This document shows positions 53,989 through 63,428 of a stretch of DNA of 64,000 bases, in pieces. The position numbers and the translations under genes were made by a program. Position 1 is the first letter of the stretch, and every line of letters begins with the position of its first letter. Location: positions 620,001 to 684,000 of the forward strand of contig NZ_JAAALO010000001.1 of NCBI RefSeq assembly GCF_009908295.1, given 5' to 3'. The notes below the pieces were generated by a model, which saw only the letters and a list, made by a program, of their open reading frames with translations, did no database searches and was not told where the DNA came from. Origin of the DNA: Micromonospora rubida. GTDB lineage: Bacteria > Actinomycetota > Actinomycetes > Mycobacteriales > Micromonosporaceae.

Positions 53989-54202
53989 GATGTCCTCTCC
54001 GTTCGCCGGGTACCGGGAGGACAGGTTCTCGGCCCGGGCGTGGTCATCGCCAGATGTCGACCGAACAGGTAGCCATCTGCGCGAACACCCATCCGGCGGA
54101 GCTCCGCAGCCCGCCGTCCGGCGCCCCGAGTCAACCCTGCCCGGCCAGACGAACATCCCTTCTCGGGCCGTTGAACAGGGGAAACATGCGCCTGTTCCGG
54201 CA

Positions 54203-54244
54203 CGCCCGCCGTCCGGCGTCCGGGAATCCGCCGGACGGCGGGCG
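54203..54244 (-). terminator. Hairpin downstream of the STAND regulator gene
   Basis: Perfect 16-base-pair stem (CGCCCGCCGTCCGGCG and its complement) with a 10-base loop, 136 bases beyond the STAND stop. It is the main feature of the 391-base gap (53989-54379), which otherwise holds no gene. Confidence 0.65.
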
Positions 54245-54379
54245 CTTGCGTCATCGTTCAGGCTGGGGCACCATCCGCTGCGCGGGCGTCCGGGCCGGTC
54301 GGGTCGGGTCGGGTGCAGAGCATCGGCACGGACCAGGCGGTGCCCCTCGTCGGGGTTCCGGCGGTCGGTGTGGGTGGGC

Positions 54380-56824
54380 TCAGGGGGTGCCCCGGGCGTC
54401 GGGGTCCAGCCTGGCCCGGACCTGGTCGGCGTCCGGGTGACCGAGCCGGTCGAGAATGTCGACCGCCTGGCGCCAGGCGGTGCGGGCGGCCCCGGGAGCC
54501 CCGGCGGTGTGGCGGGTGTCCCCGAGGTGCGTCAGCGTGGTGGCCTCGAAGTAGCGCTCGCCGGCCTCCCGCCAGAGCGCGAGCGCGCGTTCGTAGCAGT
54601 CGACGGCCTCCGCGGCCTGGCCGAGGTGGTGGTGCGCGTAGCCGAGGCTGTCCCAGGCGTGGGCCTCCCAGTACCGGTTGCCGGCGCGCTGCTGCTGGGC
54701 GAGGGCCCGCCGGCAGTAGTCGAGCGCCCGCCGGTGGTCCCCGAGCTGGATGTGGTACCAGCCGATGTTGTTGAGCGCGTTGCCCTGACCGTAGGCGTGA
54801 CCCGCGGTCTCGAACAGGTCGAAGGCGCGCTGTGCGTGCCCGAGGGCCTGCCGGTGGTGGCCCTGCCGCTCGGCCAGGATCCCGAGGTTGAGCTGGGTCC
54901 GGGCGCTGCCGACGTGGTCGCCGAGCGCGCCGTGCAGATCGAGGGCCTGCTCCAGGTGCGCACGGGCCTCGTCGTGGGCGCCCAGCCGCAGGCATGCCAC
55001 GGCGCGGTTGCGGTGCGCCCGGGCCTGACCGTTGGGGTCGCCCGCCTGCGCGGCGGCGCGCAGCGCCACCTGCTGAGCGGTGGACTGGTCCTGCCAGGCC
55101 CCCACCCGGTCGAGGTAGGTGTTGACGCTCCAGGCGAGTTGCCAGGCGTGGGCCCCGAAGCCGTTGCCGGCGGCGAGGGCGACGGCGGCGAGCAGCACCC
55201 GGTGCTCGGCGGTGAGCCAGGCCCACGCCTCGTCGCGGTCGCGCAGGTTCGGCAGCGCCGCACCGGGGTCCGCGGCCGGCAGGTCGATGTGGTCGCGGTG
55301 CCGGTACAGCAGCAGGTCCGCGGCGTGGGCGGCGTGCAGGTAGTGGTCGAGCAGCCGACCCAGCACGGCCCGACGCACGGGTTCGGGATCGGTGGCCCGG
55401 GTCAGCTCTGCGGCGTACACGGCGAGAAGGTCGTGCAGGGCGTACCGGCCGGGGGCGGGCTCGGCGAGCAGGTTCGCCCGGGTCAGGGTCGCCAGCGGCC
55501 CCCGCACCCGCGCGACGGTGGTGGCCGCGAGGCTGGCGGCGGCCGCGACGGAGATGTCCGGGCCGGGGTGCAGCCCGAGCAGCCGGAACAGCACCGCCGC
55601 CGAGGGCTCCAGGCTCTGGTACGACCAGGACAGCACCGACCGCACGTCGGCGGCGGCCTCCCCGCCGGAGAATCCGTCGAGGCTGCCCCGCGTGTCGTCC
55701 AACTCGTCGGCGAGCCGGGCGAGCCGGAACTCCGGTTGGGTGGCGGCCCGCGCGGCGACGACGGCCAGGGCCAGCGGCAGCCCCGCCGACGCCCCGACGA
55801 TCCGGTCCACCGCGTCCGGCTCCTCGGCCACCCGCGCCGCGCCGAGGCGTCGGGACAGCAGTTCGCGGGCCTCGGTGGCAGACAGCAGGTCCAGGGCGAG
55901 GGGGTGGGCGCCCTGGACGGCGACGAGGCCCGGCAGCCGGTGTCGGCTGGTCACCAGCACCAGGCAGCCCGTCGAGCCTGGCAACAGCGGTCGCACCTGG
56001 TCGGCGTCGCGCGCGTTGTCCAGCAGCACGAGCATCCGCCGGCCGGCCAGCAGGCTGCGGAAGAGCGCGGACTGGGCGGCGAGTCCGGTCGGGATCCGCT
56101 CCGGCGGCACCGCGAGCGCCTCCAGGAAGCCGCCCAGCACCTCCGCCGGGCCCGTCGTCCTCCCGTCGGGGTCGAACCCGCGCAGGTTGACGTAGAGCTG
56201 CCCGTCCGGGAACCGGTCGGCCACCTGGTGTGCCCAGTGCACGGCGAGGGCGGTCTTGCCGACCCCCGCCGTCCCGCCGATGGCGGAGATCAGCACCGTG
56301 CCCGGCGCGTCGGCGGGGTCGGTCAGCAGCGCGGTCAACGAGGCGAGCTGGGGCGTCCGCCCCACGAAGTGCGGCGCCGCCGCGGGCAGCTGCCGGGGCA
56401 CCATCCACTGCCCGGGCGTCCGCCGGTCCCGGCCGGCCGGCTCGGCCGGCGCGGCCCGGGCCCGACGGCCGAGTTGGGCCCGGGCCGCGCCGCCGAGCCG
56501 GTCGCCGGCCCGCGCGGCGTCCACCGCCCGCAACAGGCGCCAGTGCGCGTCCTCCCACCGGGCGAGTTCCGTCAGCTCCGCCGGCAGCCGGGCGCCGACC
56601 TGCTCGGCGTGGGCGCGGCAGGCGCCGACGTACGCGACGACGAAGTCCCACTCGGGCAGGGACTTGGCGTTGAGCTTGTCGCTGAGGGTGGACCGGGCGA
56701 GCGGCCGCCCCAGCCCTGCGGCGACCGCGACCAGCGTGTTCAACGACGGCCCCCCGGCGAGCGTCCGGAGCCGCGTGAGCTCGCCGACGAACACCACGAG
56801 CGCGTCCCGACCGGGCTCCCCCAC
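54380..56824 (-). CDS. STAND (NB-ARC) regulator with C-terminal TPRs
   Basis: 814 residues. A short N-terminal helical domain (about 1-90, STLSDKLNAKSLPEWDFVVAY) resembles the HTH-like module of actinobacterial STAND proteins. The NTPase has a P-loop IGGTAGVGKTALAVHWAH (about 180-198), Walker B MLVLLDNARDADQVRPL and a sensor VLVTSRHRL. Then come a winged-helix-like segment and TPRs (about 590-800; RNRAVACLRLGAHDEA, ALDYCRRALAQQQRAG). The GTG at 56824 follows GGGGAGG at six bases. Such proteins are signal-responsive AfsR-like regulators; the DNA-binding SARP domain of AfsR is missing here. Confidence 0.87.
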   Translation of the reverse strand: MGEPGRDALVVFVGELTRLRTLAGGPSLNTLVAVAAGLGRPLARSTLSDKLNAKSLPEWDFVVAYVGACRAHAEQVGARLPAELTELARWEDAHWRLLRAVDAARAGDRLGGAARAQLGRRARAAPAEPAGRDRRTPGQWMVPRQLPAAAPHFVGRTPQLASLTALLTDPADAPGTVLISAIGGTAGVGKTALAVHWAHQVADRFPDGQLYVNLRGFDPDGRTTGPAEVLGGFLEALAVPPERIPTGLAAQSALFRSLLAGRRMLVLLDNARDADQVRPLLPGSTGCLVLVTSRHRLPGLVAVQGAHPLALDLLSATEARELLSRRLGAARVAEEPDAVDRIVGASAGLPLALAVVAARAATQPEFRLARLADELDDTRGSLDGFSGGEAAADVRSVLSWSYQSLEPSAAVLFRLLGLHPGPDISVAAAASLAATTVARVRGPLATLTRANLLAEPAPGRYALHDLLAVYAAELTRATDPEPVRRAVLGRLLDHYLHAAHAADLLLYRHRDHIDLPAADPGAALPNLRDRDEAWAWLTAEHRVLLAAVALAAGNGFGAHAWQLAWSVNTYLDRVGAWQDQSTAQQVALRAAAQAGDPNGQARAHRNRAVACLRLGAHDEARAHLEQALDLHGALGDHVGSARTQLNLGILAERQGHHRQALGHAQRAFDLFETAGHAYGQGNALNNIGWYHIQLGDHRRALDYCRRALAQQQRAGNRYWEAHAWDSLGYAHHHLGQAAEAVDCYERALALWREAGERYFEATTLTHLGDTRHTAGAPGAARTAWRQAVDILDRLGHPDADQVRARLDPDARGTP

Positions 56825-57071
56825 GCCCCACCTCCCCGACGCACACACGAGCTTCGATGAGCTGGGATCAGGGTAGCCACCCGGCGGCAAAGGTGGGACG
56901 TCCGCCGCCAACGCGGCCGCCTCGGGGCGGCCGTGACTGCCGAGACAGCGGACAGCGCGGCCGGCCCGGAGCCGCTACCGTGGGCGGTGTTCCTGCGGTT
57001 TGGTGCTCCCCCAGTTCCTGACGAACCTGTTGGTGGCCCGCCCGGAGCCGCCCTGGCCTCGAGGATCCGCG

Positions 57072-58037
57072 ATGAGTGACCACAATGCCGACAGTCCCTT
57101 CGCCGCGAAGCCAACCGGGGCCGGTCCGCCCGCCGATGCCGCCCTCCTCGGCCCCGGGCACGAGGAGAAGCCGCGTGGCCTGCTCGGCGACGCCTGGCGC
57201 GACCTGCGTCGCCGGCCGCTGTTCTGGGTCTCCGCGACCCTCATCACCGGGTTCGTGCTGATGGCCGCGTTCCCCTCGCTGTTCACCTCGGGCGACCCGG
57301 TCAACGGCGTGGTGGCCCGCAACTTCGACATGCCCTCCTCGCACGCCTGGTTCGGCTACGACGTGCAGGGCCGGGACGTCTACGCCCGGGTGATCTACGG
57401 AGCCCGCGCCTCGATCGTGGTGGCGCTGCTCTCCACCGCCGGCACGCTGCTGATCGGCGGCGCCATGGGCATGATCGCCGGTTACCGCGGCGGCTGGGTG
57501 GACGCCCTGCTCTCCCGCTTCGCCGACGTCTTCTTCGGTCTGCCGTTCGTGCTCGGCGCGATCGTCATCCTGAGCACCTTCAACGGCGCGGGGGCGAACA
57601 ACAGCGAGTGGCGGATCATGGGCCTGGTGATCATGTCCCTGGTCGTCCTGATCTGGCCGGTCGTGATGCGGCTGATGCGCTCCTCGGTGCTGGCCACCAG
57701 GGAGGCCGACTACGTCGTGGCCGCCCGCGCGCTGGGCGCGGGCACCGGCCGGATCGTCCTCAAGCACCTGCTGCCGAACTGCCTGGCCCCGCTGCTGGTC
57801 TACGGCACCATTCTGGTCGGGTCGCTCATCGGCGTGGAGGCCACCCTGTCCTTCCTGGGCATCGGGCTGAAGACCCCGGTGGTGTCATGGGGGATCATGA
57901 TCAGCGAGTCGCAGGACTACATCCGGGCCTCGCCCTTCCTGCTCTTCTTCCCCGCCATGTTCCTGGTCACCGCCGTGCTCAGCTTCGTGATGCTCGGCGA
58001 GGCGATCCGCGAGGCCCTCGACCCGAAGCTGCGCTGA
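57072..58037 (+). CDS. Orphan peptide ABC transporter permease (DppC type)
   Basis: 321 residues. The cytoplasmic N-terminus is unusually long (about 60 residues, acidic and Pro-rich) before the first helix. The OppC_N-type WFGYDVQGRDVYARVIYGAR motif and the coupling loop (ARALGAGTGRIVLKHLLPN) are present, with about six helices and a C-terminus ending ALDPKLR. The ATG at 57072 has GAGGATC upstream. No partner OppB, ATPase or binding protein is adjacent, unlike the complete operon at 1-5408. Either partners lie elsewhere or it is a remnant of a split operon. Confidence 0.88.
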   Translation: MSDHNADSPFAAKPTGAGPPADAALLGPGHEEKPRGLLGDAWRDLRRRPLFWVSATLITGFVLMAAFPSLFTSGDPVNGVVARNFDMPSSHAWFGYDVQGRDVYARVIYGARASIVVALLSTAGTLLIGGAMGMIAGYRGGWVDALLSRFADVFFGLPFVLGAIVILSTFNGAGANNSEWRIMGLVIMSLVVLIWPVVMRLMRSSVLATREADYVVAARALGAGTGRIVLKHLLPNCLAPLLVYGTILVGSLIGVEATLSFLGIGLKTPVVSWGIMISESQDYIRASPFLLFFPAMFLVTAVLSFVMLGEAIREALDPKLR

Positions 58038-58186
58038 CCACAGCCCGGTCCGGTCACCCACCGCGAGCCGAAAATTCCACATGGCAACCATCCCGCCGTT
58101 CGGGCAGACTGTAGCCGGCTGCGGCCCATCGACCGACATGACCGTGCCGCTGCGTCAAACGGGGTGCCTCACATAGGAGAACCGGC

Positions 58187-59419
58187 ATGAAACCCCAGCT
58201 TCTGGTGGTGACCCCCGGCGGACAGTGGTTCCGGGAGTACCTGCTGAGCAGCATCAGCCAGGACTACCGGGTGCACCTGTTCTGCGACCGGGAACCGGCC
58301 TGGGAGCAGGCGTACCTGCACGGCTGGACGGTGCTGAACACCCTCGACGTGGACGCCATGACCGCCGCCGCCCGCGCCGTGTCGGCCGAGAACCGCATCG
58401 ACGGGGTGATCTGCTGGGACGAGACCCGGATCCTGGGCGCCTCGCGGGTGGCCGAGGCGCTCGGGCTGCCGGGCGGCGACCCCGAGGTGGTGGGCCGCTG
58501 TCGGGACAAGCACCGCACCCGGCTGGCGCTGGCCGCCCGGAACGTGCCGCAGCCACGCTCGCTGCCGGTCGCCGACGTCGACGCGGCGCTGGCCGCCGGC
58601 CGTTCGACCGGCTACCCGGCCGTGCTGAAGCCCCGCGCGCTGGGCGGCAGCATCGGGGTCACGGTGGTGCACTCACCGGCGGAGGTGGCCGCCGGGTTCG
58701 CGATCGCCGATACCGGCCACGCCGCGCTGCCCGAGGTCCCCGCCGACGACTGGGGGATCCTGTGGGAGGAGTACGCCGACGGGCCGGAGATCAGCGTCGA
58801 CGCGGCGGTGTTCCGGGGCGAGGTGTGGCCGATCTGCGTGGGTCACAAGCAGCTCGGCTTCGCGCCGTACTGCGAGGAGGTCGGCCACCTCGTCGACGGC
58901 GCCGACCCGTTGCTGACCGATCCGGAGCTGCTCGCGGTGCTGCGGGACACCCACGCCGCGCTCGGCTTCACCGACGGCATGACGCACACCGAGCTGCGGC
59001 TGACCGCCGCCGGCCCACGGGTGATCGAAGTCAACGCGCGCGTCGGCGGCGACCTGATCCCGTACCTCGGGCTGCTCGTCGGCGGGACCGACCCGGGGCT
59101 GGCGGCGGCGGCGATCGCCTGCGGTCGGCAGCCGCGCACGGTGCCGCCGACGGCCCGGGTCGCGGCGATCCGGTTCTTCTACCCGGAGCGCGACGACACG
59201 GTTGTCGGGTCGGTGCGCGTCGACGGCGGCCTGCCGCCCGCGGTAGACCGGTTCGTCGTGCTGGCCGAGGCGGGCGCCTCACTGTCGCCGCCGCCGAAGG
59301 GCACGATGGTGGGCCGGGTCGCCTACGCCACGGTCGTGGCCGACGACCGCCGGGAGTGCATGGCGGCGCTGGACGCGGTGCAGGAGCGCCTGCGCATCCT
59401 GCCGCCGGACGCCGCCTGA
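58187..59419 (+). CDS. ATP-grasp carboxylate-amine/thiol ligase-like protein
   Basis: 410 residues. The ATP-grasp core (about 100-310) shows DKHRTRLALAARNVPQPRSL, GYPAVLKPRALGGSIGV (ATP-binding Lys and Gly-rich loop), EEYADGPEISVDAAV and the metal-binding ELRLTAAGPRVIEVNARVGGD (E/N). The C-terminal part resembles biotin carboxylase-like or CarB-like families. Such enzymes join a carboxylate to an amine, often in peptide-like metabolite synthesis. TAGGAGAA precedes the ATG. It follows the orphan permease by 149 bases on the same strand, so cotranscription is possible. Substrate unknown. Confidence 0.82.
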   Translation: MKPQLLVVTPGGQWFREYLLSSISQDYRVHLFCDREPAWEQAYLHGWTVLNTLDVDAMTAAARAVSAENRIDGVICWDETRILGASRVAEALGLPGGDPEVVGRCRDKHRTRLALAARNVPQPRSLPVADVDAALAAGRSTGYPAVLKPRALGGSIGVTVVHSPAEVAAGFAIADTGHAALPEVPADDWGILWEEYADGPEISVDAAVFRGEVWPICVGHKQLGFAPYCEEVGHLVDGADPLLTDPELLAVLRDTHAALGFTDGMTHTELRLTAAGPRVIEVNARVGGDLIPYLGLLVGGTDPGLAAAAIACGRQPRTVPPTARVAAIRFFYPERDDTVVGSVRVDGGLPPAVDRFVVLAEAGASLSPPPKGTMVGRVAYATVVADDRRECMAALDAVQERLRILPPDAA

Positions 59420-59555
59420 CCCGTCCCGCGCCCGCCTGCGGCGGGCTGCACCTCTTCGTCCGGGGCGCGGGAGACCGGGCCCACCGGGCACGCGTCGGCG
59501 GGTAGTCGACCCGCTGCGGGGCCGCCGATGAGCGGTCGCCGCGCTGGTCACCCGG

Positions 59556-59588
59556 ACCGGGGAGGGCCGGTCTCCCGCCCTCCCCGGT
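59556..59588. terminator. Bidirectional terminator between convergent genes
   Basis: Perfect 12-base-pair stem (ACCGGGGAGGGC and its complement) with a 9-base loop, between the ATP-grasp gene and the convergent membrane-protein gene. Confidence 0.6.
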
Positions 59589-59601
59589 TCCCGTGGTCGA
59601 C

Positions 59602-60474
59602 TCAGGACAGGAACTTGTCCAGCGCCGCCTCGATGCTGCCGCTGTCCGGCGCGGCGTACGACTTCATGGTGGCCTTGTTGTACGAGATGAAGCTCGGGCA
59701 ACGGTTGGCCGGGGCGCTCACGGTGCCGCCATCGCCGATCTTCTCGCCGGTCTTCGCCGCGTAGAACGTCAGCGTGTAGCTCGAGGAGATGTAGGAGACG
59801 GTGACGGTCTTGCCCGCGCTGTCCTTGTAGGTGCACTCCTTGGGCGTGCCCTCGCTGCCGGCCACGACCTTCAGGCACCCGACCACGGACACCGTCTGGT
59901 AGTCGGCCGACTTGGCGTAGTACGGCTTGTTCGAGCTCACCGACTTCGACGACCACGACGACGGCCGGTCAGGGGAGTTCGAGAAGGCGTACGCCTTGGC
60001 GCCGGACGGGCCGTTGTACGGTGCCGCGTTCAGGATCTGGCCGCCGTCGCAGACCGCGGACAGCTCGCTGGAGTAGCGGGCGGTCACCCCGTTGTTGTTG
60101 TTATTGTTCGGCTGCTCCTGCGACTCGGACGGCGTCGGCTCCGTCGAGGTGTCCGTGCCCGGCTGCGGGGCAGCGGTGGGGTTCGCGGGCCCGGACGCGA
60201 CCGGCTTGGGGTCGTCGTCGTCCCCGTTGACCAGTAGGTACCCGATGCCGGTGCCGCACAACGCGAGCAGGACGACCACGGCGGCGCCCACGGACAGCCC
60301 GATGACCAGCCCTCGGTTCGACTTCTGCGGCGGCGGCACGGGGGCGGCGAACTGCGGCGGCGGCTGGCCGTAGGCGGGATATCCGCCCGGCTGAGCCTGC
60401 GGGGCCGGCGGCCCGCTCCACGGAGTGACGTTCGGGTCCGGCTGCCCTCCGTACGGAGGGTGACTGTGGGTCAT
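59602..60474 (-). CDS. Proline-rich single-pass membrane protein, unknown function
   Basis: 290 residues. A Pro/Gly/Gln/Tyr-rich cytoplasmic N-terminus (GGYPAYGQPPPQFAAPVPPP) precedes one transmembrane helix (about 55-82), an acidic cluster (DDDDP), a Ser/Pro/Thr linker with six Asn in a row, and an extracytoplasmic domain (about 140-290) with four Cys residues that may form disulfides (AVCDGG, VVGCLK, KECTYK, ANRCPS). The layout is common in actinobacterial envelope proteins but the domain is not recognised. Confidence 0.7.
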   Translation of the reverse strand: MTHSHPPYGGQPDPNVTPWSGPPAPQAQPGGYPAYGQPPPQFAAPVPPPQKSNRGLVIGLSVGAAVVVLLALCGTGIGYLLVNGDDDDPKPVASGPANPTAAPQPGTDTSTEPTPSESQEQPNNNNNNGVTARYSSELSAVCDGGQILNAAPYNGPSGAKAYAFSNSPDRPSSWSSKSVSSNKPYYAKSADYQTVSVVGCLKVVAGSEGTPKECTYKDSAGKTVTVSYISSSYTLTFYAAKTGEKIGDGGTVSAPANRCPSFISYNKATMKSYAAPDSGSIEAALDKFLS

Positions 60475-60791
60475 CTGAAGCCCTTATCGCTGTCGACGGG
60501 TGCCCAGGCACAAGAACATGAACAGGGTAGTGAGCCACGCAAAACCCCGGAACCCGCCGGCGACCGCAACGGGGCACCGCCGGCCCGGACTGGCCACATC
60601 CCGTCACTCTGCGCAGACGGGGACAAGCCGCTCCGTGGCCGACCACAGTGCCACCGAAGGGATGTCGGGGACCCCGGCGATGCCCGCTGGCAAAGGGAAT
60701 CCGCCCCGTGAGGGCGTTCGCCCCAGGCCCCCGGCGGGCTGGTTGCGGACTGTGACGAAAGTTACTGGGCCCGATGCCCGGGCCGACGCCG
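60475..60791. other. Gap without a gene
   Basis: 317 bases between two minus-strand genes. I see no gene, hairpin or clear promoter; the promoter of the proline-rich membrane protein should lie here. Confidence 0.35.
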
Positions 60792-61643
60792 TCACCGCAC
60801 CCGTGCCCGCCGCCGCGCACCGCGTCGGGACGCCGCCCGGCACCGGGCCGGCCCGGCCGTCCGGCCCGCATCGGCGGGGGCACGCCGGGGCGCGCCGGAG
60901 GACCGGGAGGCGGGATCGGGCCCAGGCAACAGGAACAGGACCAGGGCGAGCAGGACGGCGGCCACGACGCCGTCCAGCCAGTAGTGGTTGCCCGTGCCGA
61001 CGACGACCAGCACCGTGGCGAGCGGGTGCGCCAGCCACAGCCAGCGCAGCCGCCCGGCGGTGGCCGCGACGAGCGCGACGGCTACGGCGACGGCCCAGCC
61101 GACGTGCAGGGATGGCATGGCCGCGTACTGGTTGCTCAGCTCGTCGGCGCCGGGCGCGCCGTAGACGGCGGGTCCGTACCGGCTGCCGGTGTCGACCATG
61201 CCGGTCAGCGGGGTCAGCCGGGGCGGGGCCAGCGGCACGAGCAGGTGCAGGGCCAGCGCGGCGGCGGTGAGCCCGGCCAGCGCTCGGCGCGTCCAGCGGT
61301 AGTGCGCGGGGCGGCGCAGGTACAGCCACACCAGGCACGCGACCGTGGCCGGGAAGTGCACGTAGGCGTAGTAGCTGTTGGCCAGGCGCACCGGAAGGTC
61401 GCCCGCGAGCAGCGGGAGTTGGACGGCGGCCTCGCTGGGCAGCCGGAGCAGGCGTTCCAGCCGCCAGATGAACTCCCCGTTCGCCTCTGCGGTCGCCACC
61501 CGGCCGACCACGGCGACGCGAGCCACCTTGTACGCCAGGAACAGCACGGCCACGAGTGCCAGCTCGCGCGCCGCCCGACGCAGCGGACCGCGCCGCCGGC
61601 CGGGCACCGAAAGCGCAGCCGGTGCGGCCTCGGCAGTTTCCAA
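60792..61643 (-). CDS. PAP2-family phosphatase / inositolphosphotransferase-like membrane protein
   Basis: About 283 residues with six hydrophobic helices. The PAP2 motifs are QYAAMPSLHVGWAVA (SxxxH-type, with the catalytic His) and GNHYWLDGVVAAV (second His and Asp), as in lipid phosphate phosphatases and Aur1/Ipt1-like transferases. The start is uncertain: an ATG at 61727 is only four bases from the exporter terminator stem and has no room for a ribosome-binding site, whereas the TTG at 61643 has GAGG five bases upstream. A basic Arg-rich C-terminal tail follows the last helix. Confidence 0.82.
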   Translation of the reverse strand: METAEAAPAALSVPGRRRGPLRRAARELALVAVLFLAYKVARVAVVGRVATAEANGEFIWRLERLLRLPSEAAVQLPLLAGDLPVRLANSYYAYVHFPATVACLVWLYLRRPAHYRWTRRALAGLTAAALALHLLVPLAPPRLTPLTGMVDTGSRYGPAVYGAPGADELSNQYAAMPSLHVGWAVAVAVALVAATAGRLRWLWLAHPLATVLVVVGTGNHYWLDGVVAAVLLALVLFLLPGPDPASRSSGAPRRAPADAGRTAGPARCRAASRRGARRRARVR

Positions 61644-61730
61644 GGGGTCCTCGACTCGGTCACGGCCGTGGGTGACGGCCCTCGCTAAGGGGATCGGCAG
61701 CGTACGCCGACCCCCGACGCTCCACATGGG

Positions 61731-61770
61731 CCGGGGGCCGCCACCGTCGTCGGACGGTGGCGGCCCCCGG
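61731..61770 (-). terminator. Terminator of the MarR/DHA2 exporter operon
   Basis: Perfect 17-base-pair stem (CCGGGGGCCGCCACCGT and its complement) with a six-base loop, 15 bases after the exporter stop codon. Confidence 0.75.
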
Positions 61771-61784
61771 TACGTACGTCGACG

Positions 61785-63428
61785 TCAGGCGTCGGCGGCC
61801 GGCGGACGCCTCGTTTCGCCGGAGTCGACGCTCACCTGGTCGAAGGCGGGCGCGCCGTCGATGGCGTCGGCGGCGACGGCCACGGACTTCGCCGGGTCGG
61901 GCAGGTCGATGCTCGTGCGCAGGTTGACCGGCTTGAGCAGGAGCGCCGCGATGATGCCGACGACGGCGATGGCGGCCGAGATGAGGAAGATGTGCCCGGT
62001 GGCGTCGCCGTACGCCGCGCGGATGATGTTCGCCACGGGCTCGGGCAGGACCTCGAGGTTGAGGCTGCCGCCCCCACCGCCGGACGCGGGGATCCCCGCA
62101 GCGGTGAGGTCGTGGGTGACCTGGTCGCTGACCCGGCGCGCGAGGACGGCGCCGAGCACGGAGACGCCGATGGTGCCGCCGAGGGAACGGAAGAACGCGA
62201 CGCTGGAGCTGGCCGCGCCGATGTCCTTGAGCGCCACCGTGTTCTGCACGGCGAGGACGAGGTTCTGCATGGTCATGCCGACGCCGACGCCGACGATGAG
62301 CATGGCCGCGCCGACCAGGACGAGCGACGTCTCGTGGTCGATGGTGCCGAGCATGCCGAACCCGATGACGAGGACGACCGACCCGAAGACGATGTACGGC
62401 TTGAGCTTGCCGGAGTTGGTGATCATGCGCCCGGCGATGATGGACGAGCCGAGGACGCCGGCCATCATCGGGATGGTGAGCAGGCCCGCCTCGGTGGGGC
62501 TGTAGCCGCGCCCGATCTGGAAGTACTGGCCGAGGAAGACGGCCCCGCCGAACATGGCCATGCCGACCGCGAGGCTGCCGAGGATGGCGAGGGCGGTGGT
62601 GCGTTGCCGGATGATGCTGAGCGGGACGACCGGCTCGGCCGCCCGCGACTCGACCCAGGTCGCCAGGCCCAGCAGGAGAACGGTGCCGCCGACCATCGCG
62701 CCGGACTGCCAGGACACCCACGCGAACGAGCTGTCGACGAACGAGATCCAGATCAGCAGCACGCTGACGCCGGCGGCGATCAGGCTCGCGCCCAGGTAGT
62801 CGATCTTGACGTTCTCGCGCCGGACGGTGGGCAGCCGCAGGGTCATCTGGAGCAGCACCAGCGCGATCGCGGCGACGGGCACGCCGACGAAGAAGCACCA
62901 ACGCCAGCCGAGCCAGGACGTGTCGACGATGAGCCCGCCGAGCAGCGGTCCGCCGACCGTCGCGACTGCCATCACGCCGCCGAGGTAGCCGTTGTACCGG
63001 CCGCGCTCACGCGGCGGGATCATCGCCGCGATGGCGACCTGGACGAGGGCCTGTAGGCCGCCGACGCCGATGCCCTGGAACGCGCGGGCGGCGATGAGCT
63101 GGCCGGCGCTCTGCGAGAAGCCGGCGACCACCGAGCCGACCAGGAAGACGACGATGGCTACCTGCACCAGGGTCTTCTTGTTGAACAGGTCGGCCAGCTT
63201 GCCCCAGATCGGGGTGGTGGCCGTCGCGGTGAGCAGGGTGGCCGTGACCACCCAGGTGTACTGGATCTGCGAGCCGTCCAGCGCTCCGATGATCTTCGGC
63301 AGCGCCGTCGAGACGACGGTGCCACTCAGCATGGCGACGAAGAGCACCAGCAGCAGGCCGCTGAGTGCCTCCAGCGTCTGCCGATGGTTCATCGGCGCGT
63401 CTGTCGCCGTGGTGGTGGGTGCGCTCAT
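61785..63428 (-). CDS. MFS multidrug exporter, DHA2 (EmrB/QacA) family
   Basis: 547 residues with about 14 transmembrane helices. Motifs include the DHA2 start LVLFVAMLSGTVVSTALPKI, motif A-like GKLADLFNKKTLVQV and motif C-like GGVMAVATVGGPLLGGLIVD. The ATG at 63426-63428 has GGAGGA upstream and overlaps the MarR stop (ATGA). These proteins export drugs or endogenous antibiotics using the proton gradient. Control by the coupled MarR gene is expected. Confidence 0.93.
   Translation of the reverse strand: MSAPTTTATDAPMNHRQTLEALSGLLLVLFVAMLSGTVVSTALPKIIGALDGSQIQYTWVVTATLLTATATTPIWGKLADLFNKKTLVQVAIVVFLVGSVVAGFSQSAGQLIAARAFQGIGVGGLQALVQVAIAAMIPPRERGRYNGYLGGVMAVATVGGPLLGGLIVDTSWLGWRWCFFVGVPVAAIALVLLQMTLRLPTVRRENVKIDYLGASLIAAGVSVLLIWISFVDSSFAWVSWQSGAMVGGTVLLLGLATWVESRAAEPVVPLSIIRQRTTALAILGSLAVGMAMFGGAVFLGQYFQIGRGYSPTEAGLLTIPMMAGVLGSSIIAGRMITNSGKLKPYIVFGSVVLVIGFGMLGTIDHETSLVLVGAAMLIVGVGVGMTMQNLVLAVQNTVALKDIGAASSSVAFFRSLGGTIGVSVLGAVLARRVSDQVTHDLTAAGIPASGGGGGSLNLEVLPEPVANIIRAAYGDATGHIFLISAAIAVVGIIAALLLKPVNLRTSIDLPDPAKSVAVAADAIDGAPAFDQVSVDSGETRRPPAADA

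Noticed and set aside
53855..56860. 1001-residue plus-strand open frame
   Set aside because: It lies opposite the STAND/TPR gene, has no domain and shows the composition of a shadow frame.
60110..60200. AAC-rich microsatellite as a regulatory repeat
   Set aside because: It lies inside the proline-rich membrane protein gene and simply codes six Asn in a Ser/Pro/Thr linker.
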